Part shown: piece by piece, positions 34,449 to 43,523 of the stretch
Position numbering within the stretch: position 1 is the first letter of the stretch
Layout: each line of letters starts with the position of its first letter
NCBI GenBank assembly: GCA_020346185.1
Contig: CP070775.1
Location: 2,509,042-2,573,041 of the forward strand
Direction: 5' to 3'
Length of the DNA: 64,000 nt
From: Betaproteobacteria bacterium
Lineage (GTDB): Bacteria > Pseudomonadota > Gammaproteobacteria > Burkholderiales > Eutrophovitaceae
Notes under the pieces: model-generated
The model's input: the letters and a program-made list of their open reading frames with translations, nothing else
What the model was told of the DNA's origin: nothing
The model's database searches: none
Made by a program: the position numbers and the translations under genes

Positions 34449-37106
34449 ATGAATGGACTGAATATGCTTGACCCTATTGGTGGCACGGTTTTCCTCAAAG
34501 ACTATGCGCCGCCCGCCTTCCTGGTATCTGAAGTAGAGCTGGATATCGATATACATGATGGGTTTACGACTGTCGGTGCAAGGATGTCAATCTCCAGGAA
34601 TCCAGCGTCGTCGAAGCCCGGTGCACAGCTGGTACTCAATGGCAACGAACTGCAACTAGAGTCGATTTATCTCGACGGTCGCGAACTGTCCACGCAAGAC
34701 TACTCGCTGAACGGCCGAAGACTGACGCTCGCACAGACACCCGACAGCTTTACCCTTGAAACACGGGTGCGCATCGATCCGCAACGCAACACCAAATTGA
34801 TGGGTCTTTACGCCTCCAAGGACGGCTACTTTACCCAGTGTGAAGCAGAAGGCTTCCGGCGCATCACCTTCTTCCCGGATCGCCCTGATGTAATGGCTCG
34901 CTACACAACGACGATTCATGCCGATAGGGATCGCTGTCCCGTGCTCCTGTCGAACGGCAATCTGGTCGATCATGGTGAGGAATCGGACGGCCGTCACTGG
35001 ACAAAATGGAGAGATCCCTTTCCGAAACCATCGTATCTGTTCGCCATGGTCGCTGGGAAACTCGAAAGACGCGATAGCATATTCGAGACCCGCTCCGGAA
35101 GAAAAGTGACGCTGTCAATTTTCGTCGAACCTGGAAAAGTGGATCAGTCCGAATTTGCCATGCAAGCATTGAAACGTGCGATGAGGTGGGACGAAGACCG
35201 GTTCGGTCTGGAAGTTGATCTCGATCGGTACATGATCGTCGCCGTTAGTGACTTCAACATGGGTGCAATGGAGAACAAGGGGCTGAACATTTTCAACACG
35301 AAATACGTGCTGGCCCGCCCCGATATTTCAACCGACCGAGATTTCATGTTTCTTGACCGTGTCGTGGCACACGAGTACTTCCATAACTGGACCGGCAACC
35401 GCGTAACCTGCCGTGACTGGTTCCAGTTGAGCCTGAAGGAAGGTCTTACGGTATTTCGCGATCAAGAGTACGGTGCCGACACCTATTCCAGGCCAGTACA
35501 ACGCATCCAGGAGGTACGTACGCTCCGCGCGGTCCAGTTTCCGGAGGACGCTGGACCGATGTCACATCCGGTGCGCCCACAGTCCTATATGGAAATCAAC
35601 AACTTCTATACTGCGACCGTATACGAAAAGGGGGCGGAAGTCGTTCGCATGATCCATACGCTGCTTGGCGAGGCGAGATTCCGTAAGGGAATAGACCTGT
35701 ATTTCCAACGTCACGATGGCCAGGCGGTAACGACCGACGATTTCATACAGGCAATGCAGGACGCATCAGGAGTCGACCTGACGCGATTCCGTAGATGGTA
35801 TGACCAGGCCGGCACACCACGCCTCGAAGTAACTGAAGAGTTTGATGCCGCTCGGCAACGCTACGTACTAAGCTTCAGGCAGTCGTGCAACCCCGCATCG
35901 GGCGATACGGCCACCCGCCCGCTGCATATCCCGGTCGCAGTGGGATTGATCGATGCAAACGGACAGCAAGTCAAGCTACAACTCGATGGAGAAGATCGCC
36001 CAGGCGCAACCACCCGCACCTTGTCAGTGACCGAGCCGGAGCAGGAATTTGCCTTCGTTGGCATCGCATCCAAACCTACCCCTTCATTGTTGCGTGGATT
36101 CTCCGCCCCGGTCATTGTGCAGTTTGACTACGACGACGCAGATCTGATCCATCTGATGGCACACGATGCTGATTTATTCAACCGTTGGGAGGCCGGCCAA
36201 CGGCTGGCATCGCGAATCGTCCTCAGAGCAACGCGGGATGTTCGGCTCGATCGTGAGCCGACGTTTCCAGACGGATTCTTCAGCGCGTTCTCAAAAATAC
36301 TTTCGGAGGCCGCCACGGATCCGGCGTTCGCGGCCGAAGCCCTGGCACTACCATCAGAGACCTACTTGGCCGAGCAACTCGGAGAGGTCGACCCGGATGC
36401 TTTGCACGCGGCGCGAAATGCGCTTCGACGACGCGTTGCCGAAAGGCTCAAAGGCGACATGCTGCTCGCCTATCGGGCATTCGCGACAAGCGGTGCCTAT
36501 ACACCCGACGCGGCATCAGCGGGCCAGCGAGCGCTTCGTAATCTGTGCCTGTCATACCTTACGGAACTCGGTGACGAGGCTTCATTTGGATTGTGCATGG
36601 CGCAATTCGAACAGGCCGATAACATGACCGATACGATGGCCGCGCTTACCGCGCTGGTAAACCACGAATCTGACCAGACTCAGAATGCACTGGACCGCTT
36701 TTACGAGAAATGGTCGGGAGAACCGCTGGTTGTTGACAAGTGGCTCGCTGTGCAAGCTGCCTCGAGCTCACCGGGGACGCTGACCAATGTCCAGCGCCTC
36801 ACCAAGCATGCTGCCTTTGATATTCGCAACCCGAACAAGATCTATTCGCTGATTCGAACCTTCGGCGCCAATCACGTGCGCTTTCATACCGCCGACGGGG
36901 CCGGCTACGCTTTTGTTGCGGACCAGATCATCAGCATTGACCAGATCAATCCACAGGTAGCCGCTCGTATCGCACGATGCTTCGACCGGTGGAGAAAATT
37001 TGACGAACAGCGTCAACAGCATGCGAGGCGAGCACTGGAACGCATTAAGGCGACTCCAGATTTGTCCCCGGACACCACAGAGGTCGTCTCGCGGGCGCTT
37101 AACTGA
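34449..37106 (+). CDS. pepN: Aminopeptidase N (M1 family)
   Basis: 885 aa, the usual length of bacterial PepN. Cytosolic zinc aminopeptidase that removes N-terminal residues from peptides. Exopeptidase motif 'GAMENKG' at about residue 271; zinc site HExxH in 'HEYFHNWTGNRV' at about 310, with the third ligand Glu in 'LKEGLTVFRDQEYG' 18 residues on. The N-terminal 'FLKDYAPPAFLVSEVELD' and C-terminal 'FDRWRKFDEQRQQHARRALE' are characteristic of the E. coli PepN type. The start ATG has no strong SD, but it fits homologues. arsC follows after 112 bp. Confidence 0.96.
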   Translation: MNGLNMLDPIGGTVFLKDYAPPAFLVSEVELDIDIHDGFTTVGARMSISRNPASSKPGAQLVLNGNELQLESIYLDGRELSTQDYSLNGRRLTLAQTPDSFTLETRVRIDPQRNTKLMGLYASKDGYFTQCEAEGFRRITFFPDRPDVMARYTTTIHADRDRCPVLLSNGNLVDHGEESDGRHWTKWRDPFPKPSYLFAMVAGKLERRDSIFETRSGRKVTLSIFVEPGKVDQSEFAMQALKRAMRWDEDRFGLEVDLDRYMIVAVSDFNMGAMENKGLNIFNTKYVLARPDISTDRDFMFLDRVVAHEYFHNWTGNRVTCRDWFQLSLKEGLTVFRDQEYGADTYSRPVQRIQEVRTLRAVQFPEDAGPMSHPVRPQSYMEINNFYTATVYEKGAEVVRMIHTLLGEARFRKGIDLYFQRHDGQAVTTDDFIQAMQDASGVDLTRFRRWYDQAGTPRLEVTEEFDAARQRYVLSFRQSCNPASGDTATRPLHIPVAVGLIDANGQQVKLQLDGEDRPGATTRTLSVTEPEQEFAFVGIASKPTPSLLRGFSAPVIVQFDYDDADLIHLMAHDADLFNRWEAGQRLASRIVLRATRDVRLDREPTFPDGFFSAFSKILSEAATDPAFAAEALALPSETYLAEQLGEVDPDALHAARNALRRRVAERLKGDMLLAYRAFATSGAYTPDAASAGQRALRNLCLSYLTELGDEASFGLCMAQFEQADNMTDTMAALTALVNHESDQTQNALDRFYEKWSGEPLVVDKWLAVQAASSSPGTLTNVQRLTKHAAFDIRNPNKIYSLIRTFGANHVRFHTADGAGYAFVADQIISIDQINPQVAARIARCFDRWRKFDEQRQQHARRALERIKATPDLSPDTTEVVSRALN

Positions 37107-37218
37107 GCGTTATCCGAGTAACATCATCGGCTTCTGGTCGGCACAGACGCGTCATCAGCATTCATGCGCTGCTGATCTATTGTTGATGGACTTGTATCAA
37201 GGTAAGGAGAATTGACGG

Positions 37219-37572
37219 ATGGCCACCAGCAGCGTCACGATCTACCATAACCCTCGCTGCAGCAAGAGCCGCAAGACGCTGGCGCTGTTGCAGGAGCAAG
37301 GGATTGAGCCGACTGTGGTCGACTACCTGAAAAATCCACCTGACAAGCGAGAGTTAGAGGCCATTACCCGAAAACTCGGGGTGAAACCGGAACAGATTGT
37401 CCGCCGCGGCGAAGCCACATTCAAAGAACACTTCGCGGGCAAAGCACTCAACGATGACGAATGGCTTGGAGCGCTTGCGGAATATCCGATCCTGATCGAG
37501 CGGCCGATTGTCGTGAAAGGTGACCGGGCGGTAATCGGCCGTCCGCCGGAAAATGTGATCGACCTCGTTTGA
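37219..37572 (+). CDS. arsC: ArsC-family glutaredoxin-dependent arsenate reductase
   Basis: 117 aa, SD AAGGAG. Thioredoxin-fold reductase. The catalytic Cys is in 'YHNPRCSKSRKTLALL' (Cys14); the arginines that bind the arsenate in this family are in 'IVRRGEATFKEH', 'LIERPIVVK' and 'AVIGRPPENV'. All three Arg positions are present, which argues for true arsenate reductase activity over the inactive YffB-type relatives. No arsR or arsB is nearby, so it may serve general redox or stress use. Confidence 0.85.
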   Translation: MATSSVTIYHNPRCSKSRKTLALLQEQGIEPTVVDYLKNPPDKRELEAITRKLGVKPEQIVRRGEATFKEHFAGKALNDDEWLGALAEYPILIERPIVVKGDRAVIGRPPENVIDLV

Positions 37573-37656
37573 CTCGACCTTGTCCGACTCGCTGCTGTCA
37601 GATTGGCCGCGATCAGAACTACCCAGCTGCAATCGCCGCGCCGATCAGGCCGACCC

Positions 37657-38552
37657 GTGACCAACCGGTACAGCGTCGCAGCCACTGGCTTTCCAAGTAC
37701 CGGGGTGCCCTGCGGTGCGTATCTGTATCTGCACGAACACGCACAGAATCCTTCACTCGTTGTCATGGTTCATGGCTTTGGAGCTGAGCGCACCTTTCGC
37801 CTTCCCGCCTATGCCACGCTTTTCGCGGGCAACGAAATTGCTCTGTTGCTGTTCGATCACGAACGTTCTGAGACGGCGAAGTTACACCACGCAATTTCGT
37901 CGATCGGGATCGTCATGCTGACGACTGGAAAGCAGCAATCGCTCATGCGCGCACGATCCCGACAATCAACCGTGACAGAATCGCCTGTGGGCCAGTTCTT
38001 ATAGGGGCGGGCATTGCGTTTTCTGCGCCACTCAAATACGGCGCGATCAGCGATGTTATCGCCCAAGTACCGTTTCTCGACCCCTATGGACCGAGCTGGC
38101 ATGTTGACCTGGCGCATCTGCTGTGCGCCACACCAGATTGGATTCTTGACGTTGTCAAAGCACGCTTCGGGTTATGGCCGCACTATGTGAAGCTTGTCGA
38201 CGAGCCCGCTGAATTTGCGGCGATGAATACACTTGAATCGCTTCCGGAAGTGCTTTCCATCGTGCCCCAAGAGCCAGTATGGCAAAACCGAGTCTGTGCC
38301 CGCATTCTATTCAAGTTCCCGATTGACCCCCCACTGCGTTTCGCCTCCCAAATCAAATGCCCGGCGCTACTGATGCTTGCTGAGAGCGACAGCCTCGTTA
38401 CGCCCGCCAGCATTCTTAAGGCGGCCAAACGCATGACCAATGCGCGGGTCATGGCCTAGCGGTACAGTCATTTCGACATCTACCATGACAACGCATTTAC
38501 CGACGCGATCGCAAAGCAGACACGATTCCTGATGCAACATCTTCAGAGCTGA
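37657..38552 (+). pseudogene. Decayed alpha/beta hydrolase
   Basis: GTG 37657 begins 'VTNRYSVAATGFPSTGVP', with the hydrolase oxyanion motif in 'LVVMVHGFGAERTFRLPAY' and 'ALLLFDHERSE'. Near 37905 the homology jumps frame: 'DDWKAAIAHARTIPTINRDR', 'DVIAQVPFLDPYGPSW', 'LMLAESDSLVTPASI' (catalytic Asp region) and 'RYSHFDIYHDNAF' (catalytic His region), ending at TGA 38552. A TAG at 38457 interrupts the last part. The nucleophile elbow (GxSxG) is unrecognisable: where it should lie the frame reads 'LIGAGIAFSAPLKYG'. Resembles COG1073-like hydrolases. Dead gene. Confidence 0.78.
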
Positions 38553-38624
38553 TTTTCTCCCGAGGGGTACCGGCGGCGCACCAATAAGTGCTTACAACGC
38601 ATCCGCCTGAACCACCCACTATCA

Positions 38625-38652
38625 GAAAAAAGGCACACCCTGAGGTGTGCCT
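38625..38652 (-). terminator. Rho-independent terminator of the small secreted protein gene
   Basis: Perfect 9-bp stem AGGCACACC/GGTGTGCCT with a four-base loop, followed on the minus strand by TTTTTT. It lies 37 bp after the stop codon of the gene at 38689-38982. Confidence 0.9.
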
Positions 38653-38688
38653 GGGGAGAGTCGAGAAGCGTTGATAAAGAGGTGTTGC

Positions 38689-38982
38689 TTATAGGTAAGC
38701 GACGTTCTCGAACGGGTCGGGAGACGGCGCAGGAATCGGACATGCGTCTTCGAGCTTACTGGCTAGTGTCACGCCAGCTCCTAGCGTTTCGATGCCTTCG
38801 AAGCCCCGCTGGTCACCGACCTCGCATGAGCCACTTCCTTGTGGCAGATTGATCAGCTGCTGCAGCATCTGGTCACGGTCTTGTCCCTGCGTTTCCAAGG
38901 CCGGTGAAACCTTGGCATGGGCCAGGGAGCCGGAAAGCGCGAAGAAAGTAGCAATCATCAATATGGCAGAGCGGGTAAGCAT
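38689..38982 (-). CDS. Small secreted protein of unknown function
   Basis: 97 aa with an excellent SD (AGGAGG). A signal peptide ('AILMIATFFALSGSLAHA') leaves a mature chain of about 73 residues with two cysteines ('GSCEVGDQRG' and 'DACPIPAPSPDP') that could form a disulfide, and an acidic, Pro-rich C-terminus. No family recognised. Good translation signals, its own terminator and coding-like composition support a real, well-expressed monocistronic gene. Confidence 0.75.
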   Translation of the reverse strand: MLTRSAILMIATFFALSGSLAHAKVSPALETQGQDRDQMLQQLINLPQGSGSCEVGDQRGFEGIETLGAGVTLASKLEDACPIPAPSPDPFENVAYL

Positions 38983-39204
38983 CGTTGCCTCCTAAAAGTC
39001 TCGTAAATCAAAAAACCGTGCGGTACGGGATCCAGAATAGCCGCCAGGCCTTTGGGAAACCATGCACTAAGCCGCACGCAGCCTGTGCGAAATTCACATT
39101 TTCTGGGCTGCAACCCAGTAACCAGTTGATTTATTCACGATCGTGGACCAGGATCAGAGCCCGGACGAGGGGCCAGGGTCAGGCAAACTAGCGGCCATGC
39201 AAAA

Positions 39205-39849
39205 CTACCAGTTGGAGGGAATCTTCTTGAGAATGGTAATGCGCTTGGCCTTGATAGAAAGGTAACCGCCTTCGGTCAGGTCGTGCATGATACGGCTGAC
39301 CATTTCTCGGGAGGCCCCAATTCGATTGGCGAGATCCTGCTGGGTGAGGCGCTGATCAATCACCAGTCCGCCCTCTTTCTCCTCGGCCAGCATGTACAGC
39401 GTTTTTACCAAGCGTCCGAACACATCGAGCAATGCCATCGTGCGTACGTTTTCGGTGAGGATGCGAACCCGCTTGGCAAGACCATGGAGCAGGGAGAAAC
39501 CGATCTCCGGATCATCCTTGATCGCATCGCGCAGTTGCGATTTGGTGATGATCATCACCTTGCACGGCTCGAGCGCCATAATCGACGCCGACCTTGGCTC
39601 GTCATCAAACAGGGCAAGGTCGCCGAAATACTCTCCGGGCCCTTGTGTCGAGAGCACAACCTCCTTGCCGTTCTCATCGCTCAGAAAGGCCTTGACCGAT
39701 CCCGACTGGATCACAAAAAGTGAGTTGCCTTCATCGCCCTCACTGACGATGATTGCACCCTTCGAATAGGTGCGTACCGCTGCACGATTGGTCAGCAACC
39801 CAATTTGTTCGTCAGACAGACCTTCAAATCCTCCGACGTCCTTGAGCAT
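39205..39849 (-). CDS. Crp/Fnr-family transcriptional regulator
   Basis: 214 aa, SD AAGGAGG. Cyclic-nucleotide-binding beta-roll at about 10-125: 'IIVSEGDEGNSLFVIQSGSV' and the phosphate-cassette-like 'GPGEYFGDLALFDDEPRSAS', which retains the Gly-Glu and Arg-Ser of cAMP binders. Dimerisation helix 'LTENVRTMALLDVFGRL'. The helix-turn-helix at about 170-195 is 'LTQQDLANRIGASREMVSRI'. There are no Fnr-type cysteines, so cAMP or another nucleotide is more likely than an Fe-S cluster. The bacteriohemerythrin gene lies 258 bp upstream. Confidence 0.93.
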   Translation of the reverse strand: MLKDVGGFEGLSDEQIGLLTNRAAVRTYSKGAIIVSEGDEGNSLFVIQSGSVKAFLSDENGKEVVLSTQGPGEYFGDLALFDDEPRSASIMALEPCKVMIITKSQLRDAIKDDPEIGFSLLHGLAKRVRILTENVRTMALLDVFGRLVKTLYMLAEEKEGGLVIDQRLTQQDLANRIGASREMVSRIMHDLTEGGYLSIKAKRITILKKIPSNW

Positions 39850-40107
39850 TTCGCCTCCTTATCTACCGACCGGGTCCGTTGGCATTCTGCAATTCCACCG
39901 GCGCACTCGCCTGAGTTCGACGAACGTTGTGGGCGTCAAAGACCCATACCGCGTTGACGCCACTCATTTTCAAGCAGAAACCATACACACTGCGCATGCG
40001 TAACCCGAAGAACGCGCACCAGCCATCAACGTTTGATACTCCTGGGCCTGGCAATCCAGTCGGCGAGCCTGGTATTTGGTAGCCAACATCAGCTTCCCGC
40101 GCGATAC

Positions 40108-40512
40108 TCATCCCGGCGTAGGCACATAGCCCTGCTCCTTGATGAACTGCGCCAGCACCAGGTCCATGCTGGTTGCATGATTCGCAAACCATTCGGCAAC
40201 GCCCTGGGCCAGGATCTTTCCGTAACGGGAATCACCAGCTGCAGCACGCCGGCGAACCTCTCTGGCGATTTCCATTACGCCCTCGTGTTCGCCAACATGG
40301 CAGGACAACGGCGGAAACGCCAACTCTTCCATCCAACGTCGCTCTTGCGCAAAGTGGGCTTCAGTGTGCGCAATGAATTCGTCAAGAATAGGCAACAACT
40401 CATCGTCCAGAGCATCGTACATCCGATTCAAAAGGTCGACAAACTCCCTGTGTGTGTCATCGATGACCCCCTCGTCCAGAACCAGCGTGTCGTTCCACTC
40501 TATCAATGGCAT
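40108..40512 (-). CDS. Bacteriohemerythrin
   Basis: 134 aa, SD GAGG. Four-helix bundle with the complete di-iron ligand set: His in 'IDDTHREFVDL', His and the bridging Glu in 'HTEAHFAQERRWM', His in 'CHVGEHEGVM', and His and Asp in 'FANHATSMDLVL'. Binds O2 reversibly; known roles are oxygen storage, delivery to oxygenases and aerotaxis. Upstream lies the oxygen-sensitive 2-oxoacid:ferredoxin oxidoreductase operon on the same strand (about 107 bp from the beta-subunit stop), so a role in O2 scavenging for that enzyme is a reasonable inference. Confidence 0.93.
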   Translation of the reverse strand: MPLIEWNDTLVLDEGVIDDTHREFVDLLNRMYDALDDELLPILDEFIAHTEAHFAQERRWMEELAFPPLSCHVGEHEGVMEIAREVRRRAAAGDSRYGKILAQGVAEWFANHATSMDLVLAQFIKEQGYVPTPG

Positions 40513-40618
40513 GCAGATTTCCTCGCAGGCGACGTCCCGGCATCGATCCAGAACGCGTTCTGATGCCCTATTAATACCATGCCTGGAGTGGCCAGCGCTG
40601 CAGCATCGCCGAAAACGC

Positions 40619-41674
40619 CTAGCGATAAGCCGCGTTGAACTTTTCCAGCGCAGCCAAACCCGGGCAGAGTTCCTTTTCGGTCAGCTTGTTCAAGGGTGTC
40701 GGAAGCGTGTTGAGGTTGGCATGCAAATCATCCGGCTCGGGATCGACGTGTAACACGCCGGTCACAATCTCTCCTGCGGCCTTGGACTTTTGCAGGTGAT
40801 GCATAGCTGCAATTCGATCATGCACGTCATACTCGTCGGCCAGCTTGCGCAGGGCCAGAACCGAGCCATCGTGCTGAGTCACCTCCTCCACTTCTCCCGG
40901 CTGATAATCAACGGTAATCGCTTCCCGGGGAAGCATAACATCGAGCCGGTTGACCGCTTCGTTGTGTTCGCGCACGTAATCAAAACCCTTGGTCGATCCC
41001 GGATGATTGTTGAACGCGATACACGGCGAGATGCAATCAATAAAGGCGGCGCCACGATGCACGATCGCACCCTTGATCAGCGGCACCAATTGCGCTTTGT
41101 CGCCAGCGAAGCCCCGCGCGACGTAGGTAGCACCCAGTTCCATGGCGAGCATCACCATGTCGACCGCCGCGTCACGATTAGTCGCGCCTTTCTTGCTCTT
41201 CGACCCACGGTCAGCAGTAGCCGAGAACTGCCCCTTGGTCAGTCCGTAAACGCCGTTGTTCTCGACGAGGTAGACCATGTTCACGCCGCGGCGCAAGCTA
41301 TGTGCAAACTGGCCAAGGCCAATCGAGGCAGAATCGCCGTCGCCGGAAATGCCAAGATAAATCAGGTCGCGGTTTGCCAGATTGGCGCCGGTCAGTACCG
41401 ACGGCATGCGCCCGTGCACACTGTTGAAACCGTGCGAGTTGCCGAGGAAATAGGTGGGCGTTTTTGACGAACAACCGATACCCGAAAGCTTGGCAATCCG
41501 ATGTGGCGGCAGATTGAGTTCGAAACAGGCTTGAATGATTGCGGAACTGATAGAATCGTGTCCGCATCCGGCGCACAGCGTGGAGACTGCGCCTTCATAA
41601 TCACGGTGCGTGAAACCGAACCTGTTGGTTCTAAGGTTCGGGTGACGCAGCCGCGGTTTCGAGATATAAGTCAT
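40619..41674 (-). CDS. 2-oxoacid:ferredoxin oxidoreductase, beta subunit
   Basis: 351 aa. ThDP and 4Fe-4S binding subunit. ThDP/Mg motif 'GISGDGDSASIGLGQFAHSL' ending 'VENNGVYGLTKGQFSAT', with 'GLTKGQ' diagnostic for the KorB/PorB family. Cluster ligand cysteines in 'LCAGCGHDSIS' and 'GIGCSS', and a further Cys in 'FIDCISPCIAFNNHPGSTKG'. It pairs with the alpha-gamma fusion encoded just upstream (13 bp) and converts a 2-oxo acid plus CoA to acyl-CoA, CO2 and reduced ferredoxin. 2-Oxoglutarate is the commonest substrate for this subunit arrangement. Confidence 0.92.
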   Translation of the reverse strand: MTYISKPRLRHPNLRTNRFGFTHRDYEGAVSTLCAGCGHDSISSAIIQACFELNLPPHRIAKLSGIGCSSKTPTYFLGNSHGFNSVHGRMPSVLTGANLANRDLIYLGISGDGDSASIGLGQFAHSLRRGVNMVYLVENNGVYGLTKGQFSATADRGSKSKKGATNRDAAVDMVMLAMELGATYVARGFAGDKAQLVPLIKGAIVHRGAAFIDCISPCIAFNNHPGSTKGFDYVREHNEAVNRLDVMLPREAITVDYQPGEVEEVTQHDGSVLALRKLADEYDVHDRIAAMHHLQKSKAAGEIVTGVLHVDPEPDDLHANLNTLPTPLNKLTEKELCPGLAALEKFNAAYR

Positions 41675-41687
41675 AGCTTAGCATCCT

Positions 41688-43523
41688 TCATGGCGCGACT
41701 TTTTTCTTCGGCTTGGGCTTCAATGCCGCTACGTCGCTGGAAATTTCCTGCATGATGTAACGGGCGGTGATCGGCGTTCCGTCGTAATGCAATACCGAGA
41801 TCAGCTTGGCCGGATTGAGCGCACACTCGTTAAGGAGCAGAAAGCGTAACTGAGCATCTCGATTCTGCTCGATCACAAACACCCGGTCATGCTCGCTGAT
41901 GAAGTCCACAACTTCATCAGCGAATGGGAATGCCCGAATGCGCATTGCATTCAGGTCCAGACCTTCTTCTTCCAGAGCATCGAGCGCTTCGTTCATCGCC
42001 GGACTCGTTGATCCGTAACAAACGACACCAAGAGAAGTACTGCGATGCGCTTTGCGCATGACCGGCTTGGGCAACATCAGGCGGCAGGTATCGAACTTTC
42101 GCAGCAAGCGCTGCATGTTATCGCTGTAATCGGGACCTGCTTCGCTATAGCGCGCGTATCGATCCTTACTCGTTCCGCGCGTAAAGAAGGACCCGCGCGT
42201 GGGATGCGTGCCCGGATAAGTCCGGTAAGTAATTCCGTCTCCGTCGACATCAAGATAACGCCCGAAGTCCGCACCTGCCTCGAGTTCGTCGTGACTGATC
42301 ACTTTCCCGCGTTCATACGTGCGCGAATCATCCCACACCAACGGCTCACATAATCGGTCGTTCATTCCGATATCCAGGTCCGAGAGTACGAATACAGGCG
42401 TTTGCAGGCGTTCGGCATAATCGAATGCGCTCGCAGCGAATTCGAAACACTCGTGCGGATCTTCCGGAAACAGCATGACGTGCTTGGTATCACCATGCGA
42501 GGCGTAAGCACAGGCGAGCAGATCGGACTGTTGTGTACGCGTCGGCATGCCAGTAGACGGGCCGCCACGCTGCACATCAAAAATCACCGCCGGGATCTCG
42601 GCAAAATAAGCCAGCCCTATAAATTCCTGCATCAGCGAAATTCCGGGCCCAGACGTACAAGTAAATGCGCGCGCACCATTCCAGCTGGCCCCGATCACCA
42701 TGCCGATTGATGCAAGTTCGTCCTCAGCCTGAATCACCGCAAAACGATTCTTGCCGGTTTCGCGGTCACTTCGGTAATTGCGGCAATAGCGTTGAAACGC
42801 TTCCGCCAGACTCGACGACGGCGTGATCGGATACCACGCCGCAACCGTCGCCCCGCCATACACGCATCCCAGCGCCGCGGCGGAGTTGCCGTCGATAAAG
42901 ATACGCTTGCCAATCCGGTCGGAACGGCAAACCTCCAGCACAATCGGGCATTCGAAATTCTCTGCCGCATAGGAGTGTCCCATGTGCAGGGCCTGAATAT
43001 TCGGAGCAATGAGCGAATCCTTGCTTGAAAACTGCTCCCTGATGAGCTTCTCCATCTCGGCAATGTCGATCGCCAGTAATGCACCAAGCGCACCGACATA
43101 CACCATGTTGCGAAACAGTTGCCGCTGCCGCGGATCAGAGTACTCGCGGTTGCACAGCTCGGTAAGCGGGACACCGATGACATTGACGTCTTCGCGGAAT
43201 TTCGTTGGCGGCAAAACCTTGGTGGAGTCATAGACCAAATAGCCGCCTGGTTCGATGCCGAGCAGATCTCTGTCCCAGGTCTGCGGGTTCATCGCCACCA
43301 TCAGATCTACACCACCGCGGGCACCGAGGTAACCTGCGTCCGATACGCGCACCTCGTACCAGGTAGGCAAACCTTGGATGTTCGACGGAAAAATATTGCG
43401 CGGGCTAACGGGCACACCCATGCGCAGAATCGATTTGGCAAATAACCTGTTGGCCGACGCCGAGCCGGAGCCGTTTACGTTGGCGAACTTGATTACGAAA
43501 TCGTTTACTTTCGGCTGCGACAT
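41688..43523 (-). CDS. 2-oxoacid:ferredoxin oxidoreductase, gamma-alpha fused subunit
   Basis: 611 aa from ATG 43523, behind CCAGG; a longer frame upstream only overlaps the neighbouring gene. The gamma domain comes first ('FANVNGSGSASANRLFAKSI', 'GYLGARGGVDLMVAMNP', to about 190), then the alpha domain with the pyrimidine-binding region 'GCVYGGATVAAWYPITPSSS', 'AEDELASIGMVIGASWNGAR', 'TSGPGISLMQEFIGLA' and 'QRGGPSTGMPTRTQQSDLL'. This gamma-alpha order is that of two-subunit 2-oxoglutarate oxidoreductases. The start overlaps the end of the flavoprotein gene by 19 bp, so translational coupling is likely. Confidence 0.92.
   Translation of the reverse strand: MSQPKVNDFVIKFANVNGSGSASANRLFAKSILRMGVPVSPRNIFPSNIQGLPTWYEVRVSDAGYLGARGGVDLMVAMNPQTWDRDLLGIEPGGYLVYDSTKVLPPTKFREDVNVIGVPLTELCNREYSDPRQRQLFRNMVYVGALGALLAIDIAEMEKLIREQFSSKDSLIAPNIQALHMGHSYAAENFECPIVLEVCRSDRIGKRIFIDGNSAAALGCVYGGATVAAWYPITPSSSLAEAFQRYCRNYRSDRETGKNRFAVIQAEDELASIGMVIGASWNGARAFTCTSGPGISLMQEFIGLAYFAEIPAVIFDVQRGGPSTGMPTRTQQSDLLACAYASHGDTKHVMLFPEDPHECFEFAASAFDYAERLQTPVFVLSDLDIGMNDRLCEPLVWDDSRTYERGKVISHDELEAGADFGRYLDVDGDGITYRTYPGTHPTRGSFFTRGTSKDRYARYSEAGPDYSDNMQRLLRKFDTCRLMLPKPVMRKAHRSTSLGVVCYGSTSPAMNEALDALEEEGLDLNAMRIRAFPFADEVVDFISEHDRVFVIEQNRDAQLRFLLLNECALNPAKLISVLHYDGTPITARYIMQEISSDVAALKPKPKKKVAP

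Noticed and set aside
39102-39117. Inverted repeat CTGGG-CTGCAA-CCCAG after the Crp-type gene
   Set aside because: Five-base stem without a T-run on the minus strand; too weak for a terminator call.
40790-41467. 225-residue plus-strand open frame
   Set aside because: Antisense to the oxidoreductase beta subunit with its ThDP motif.
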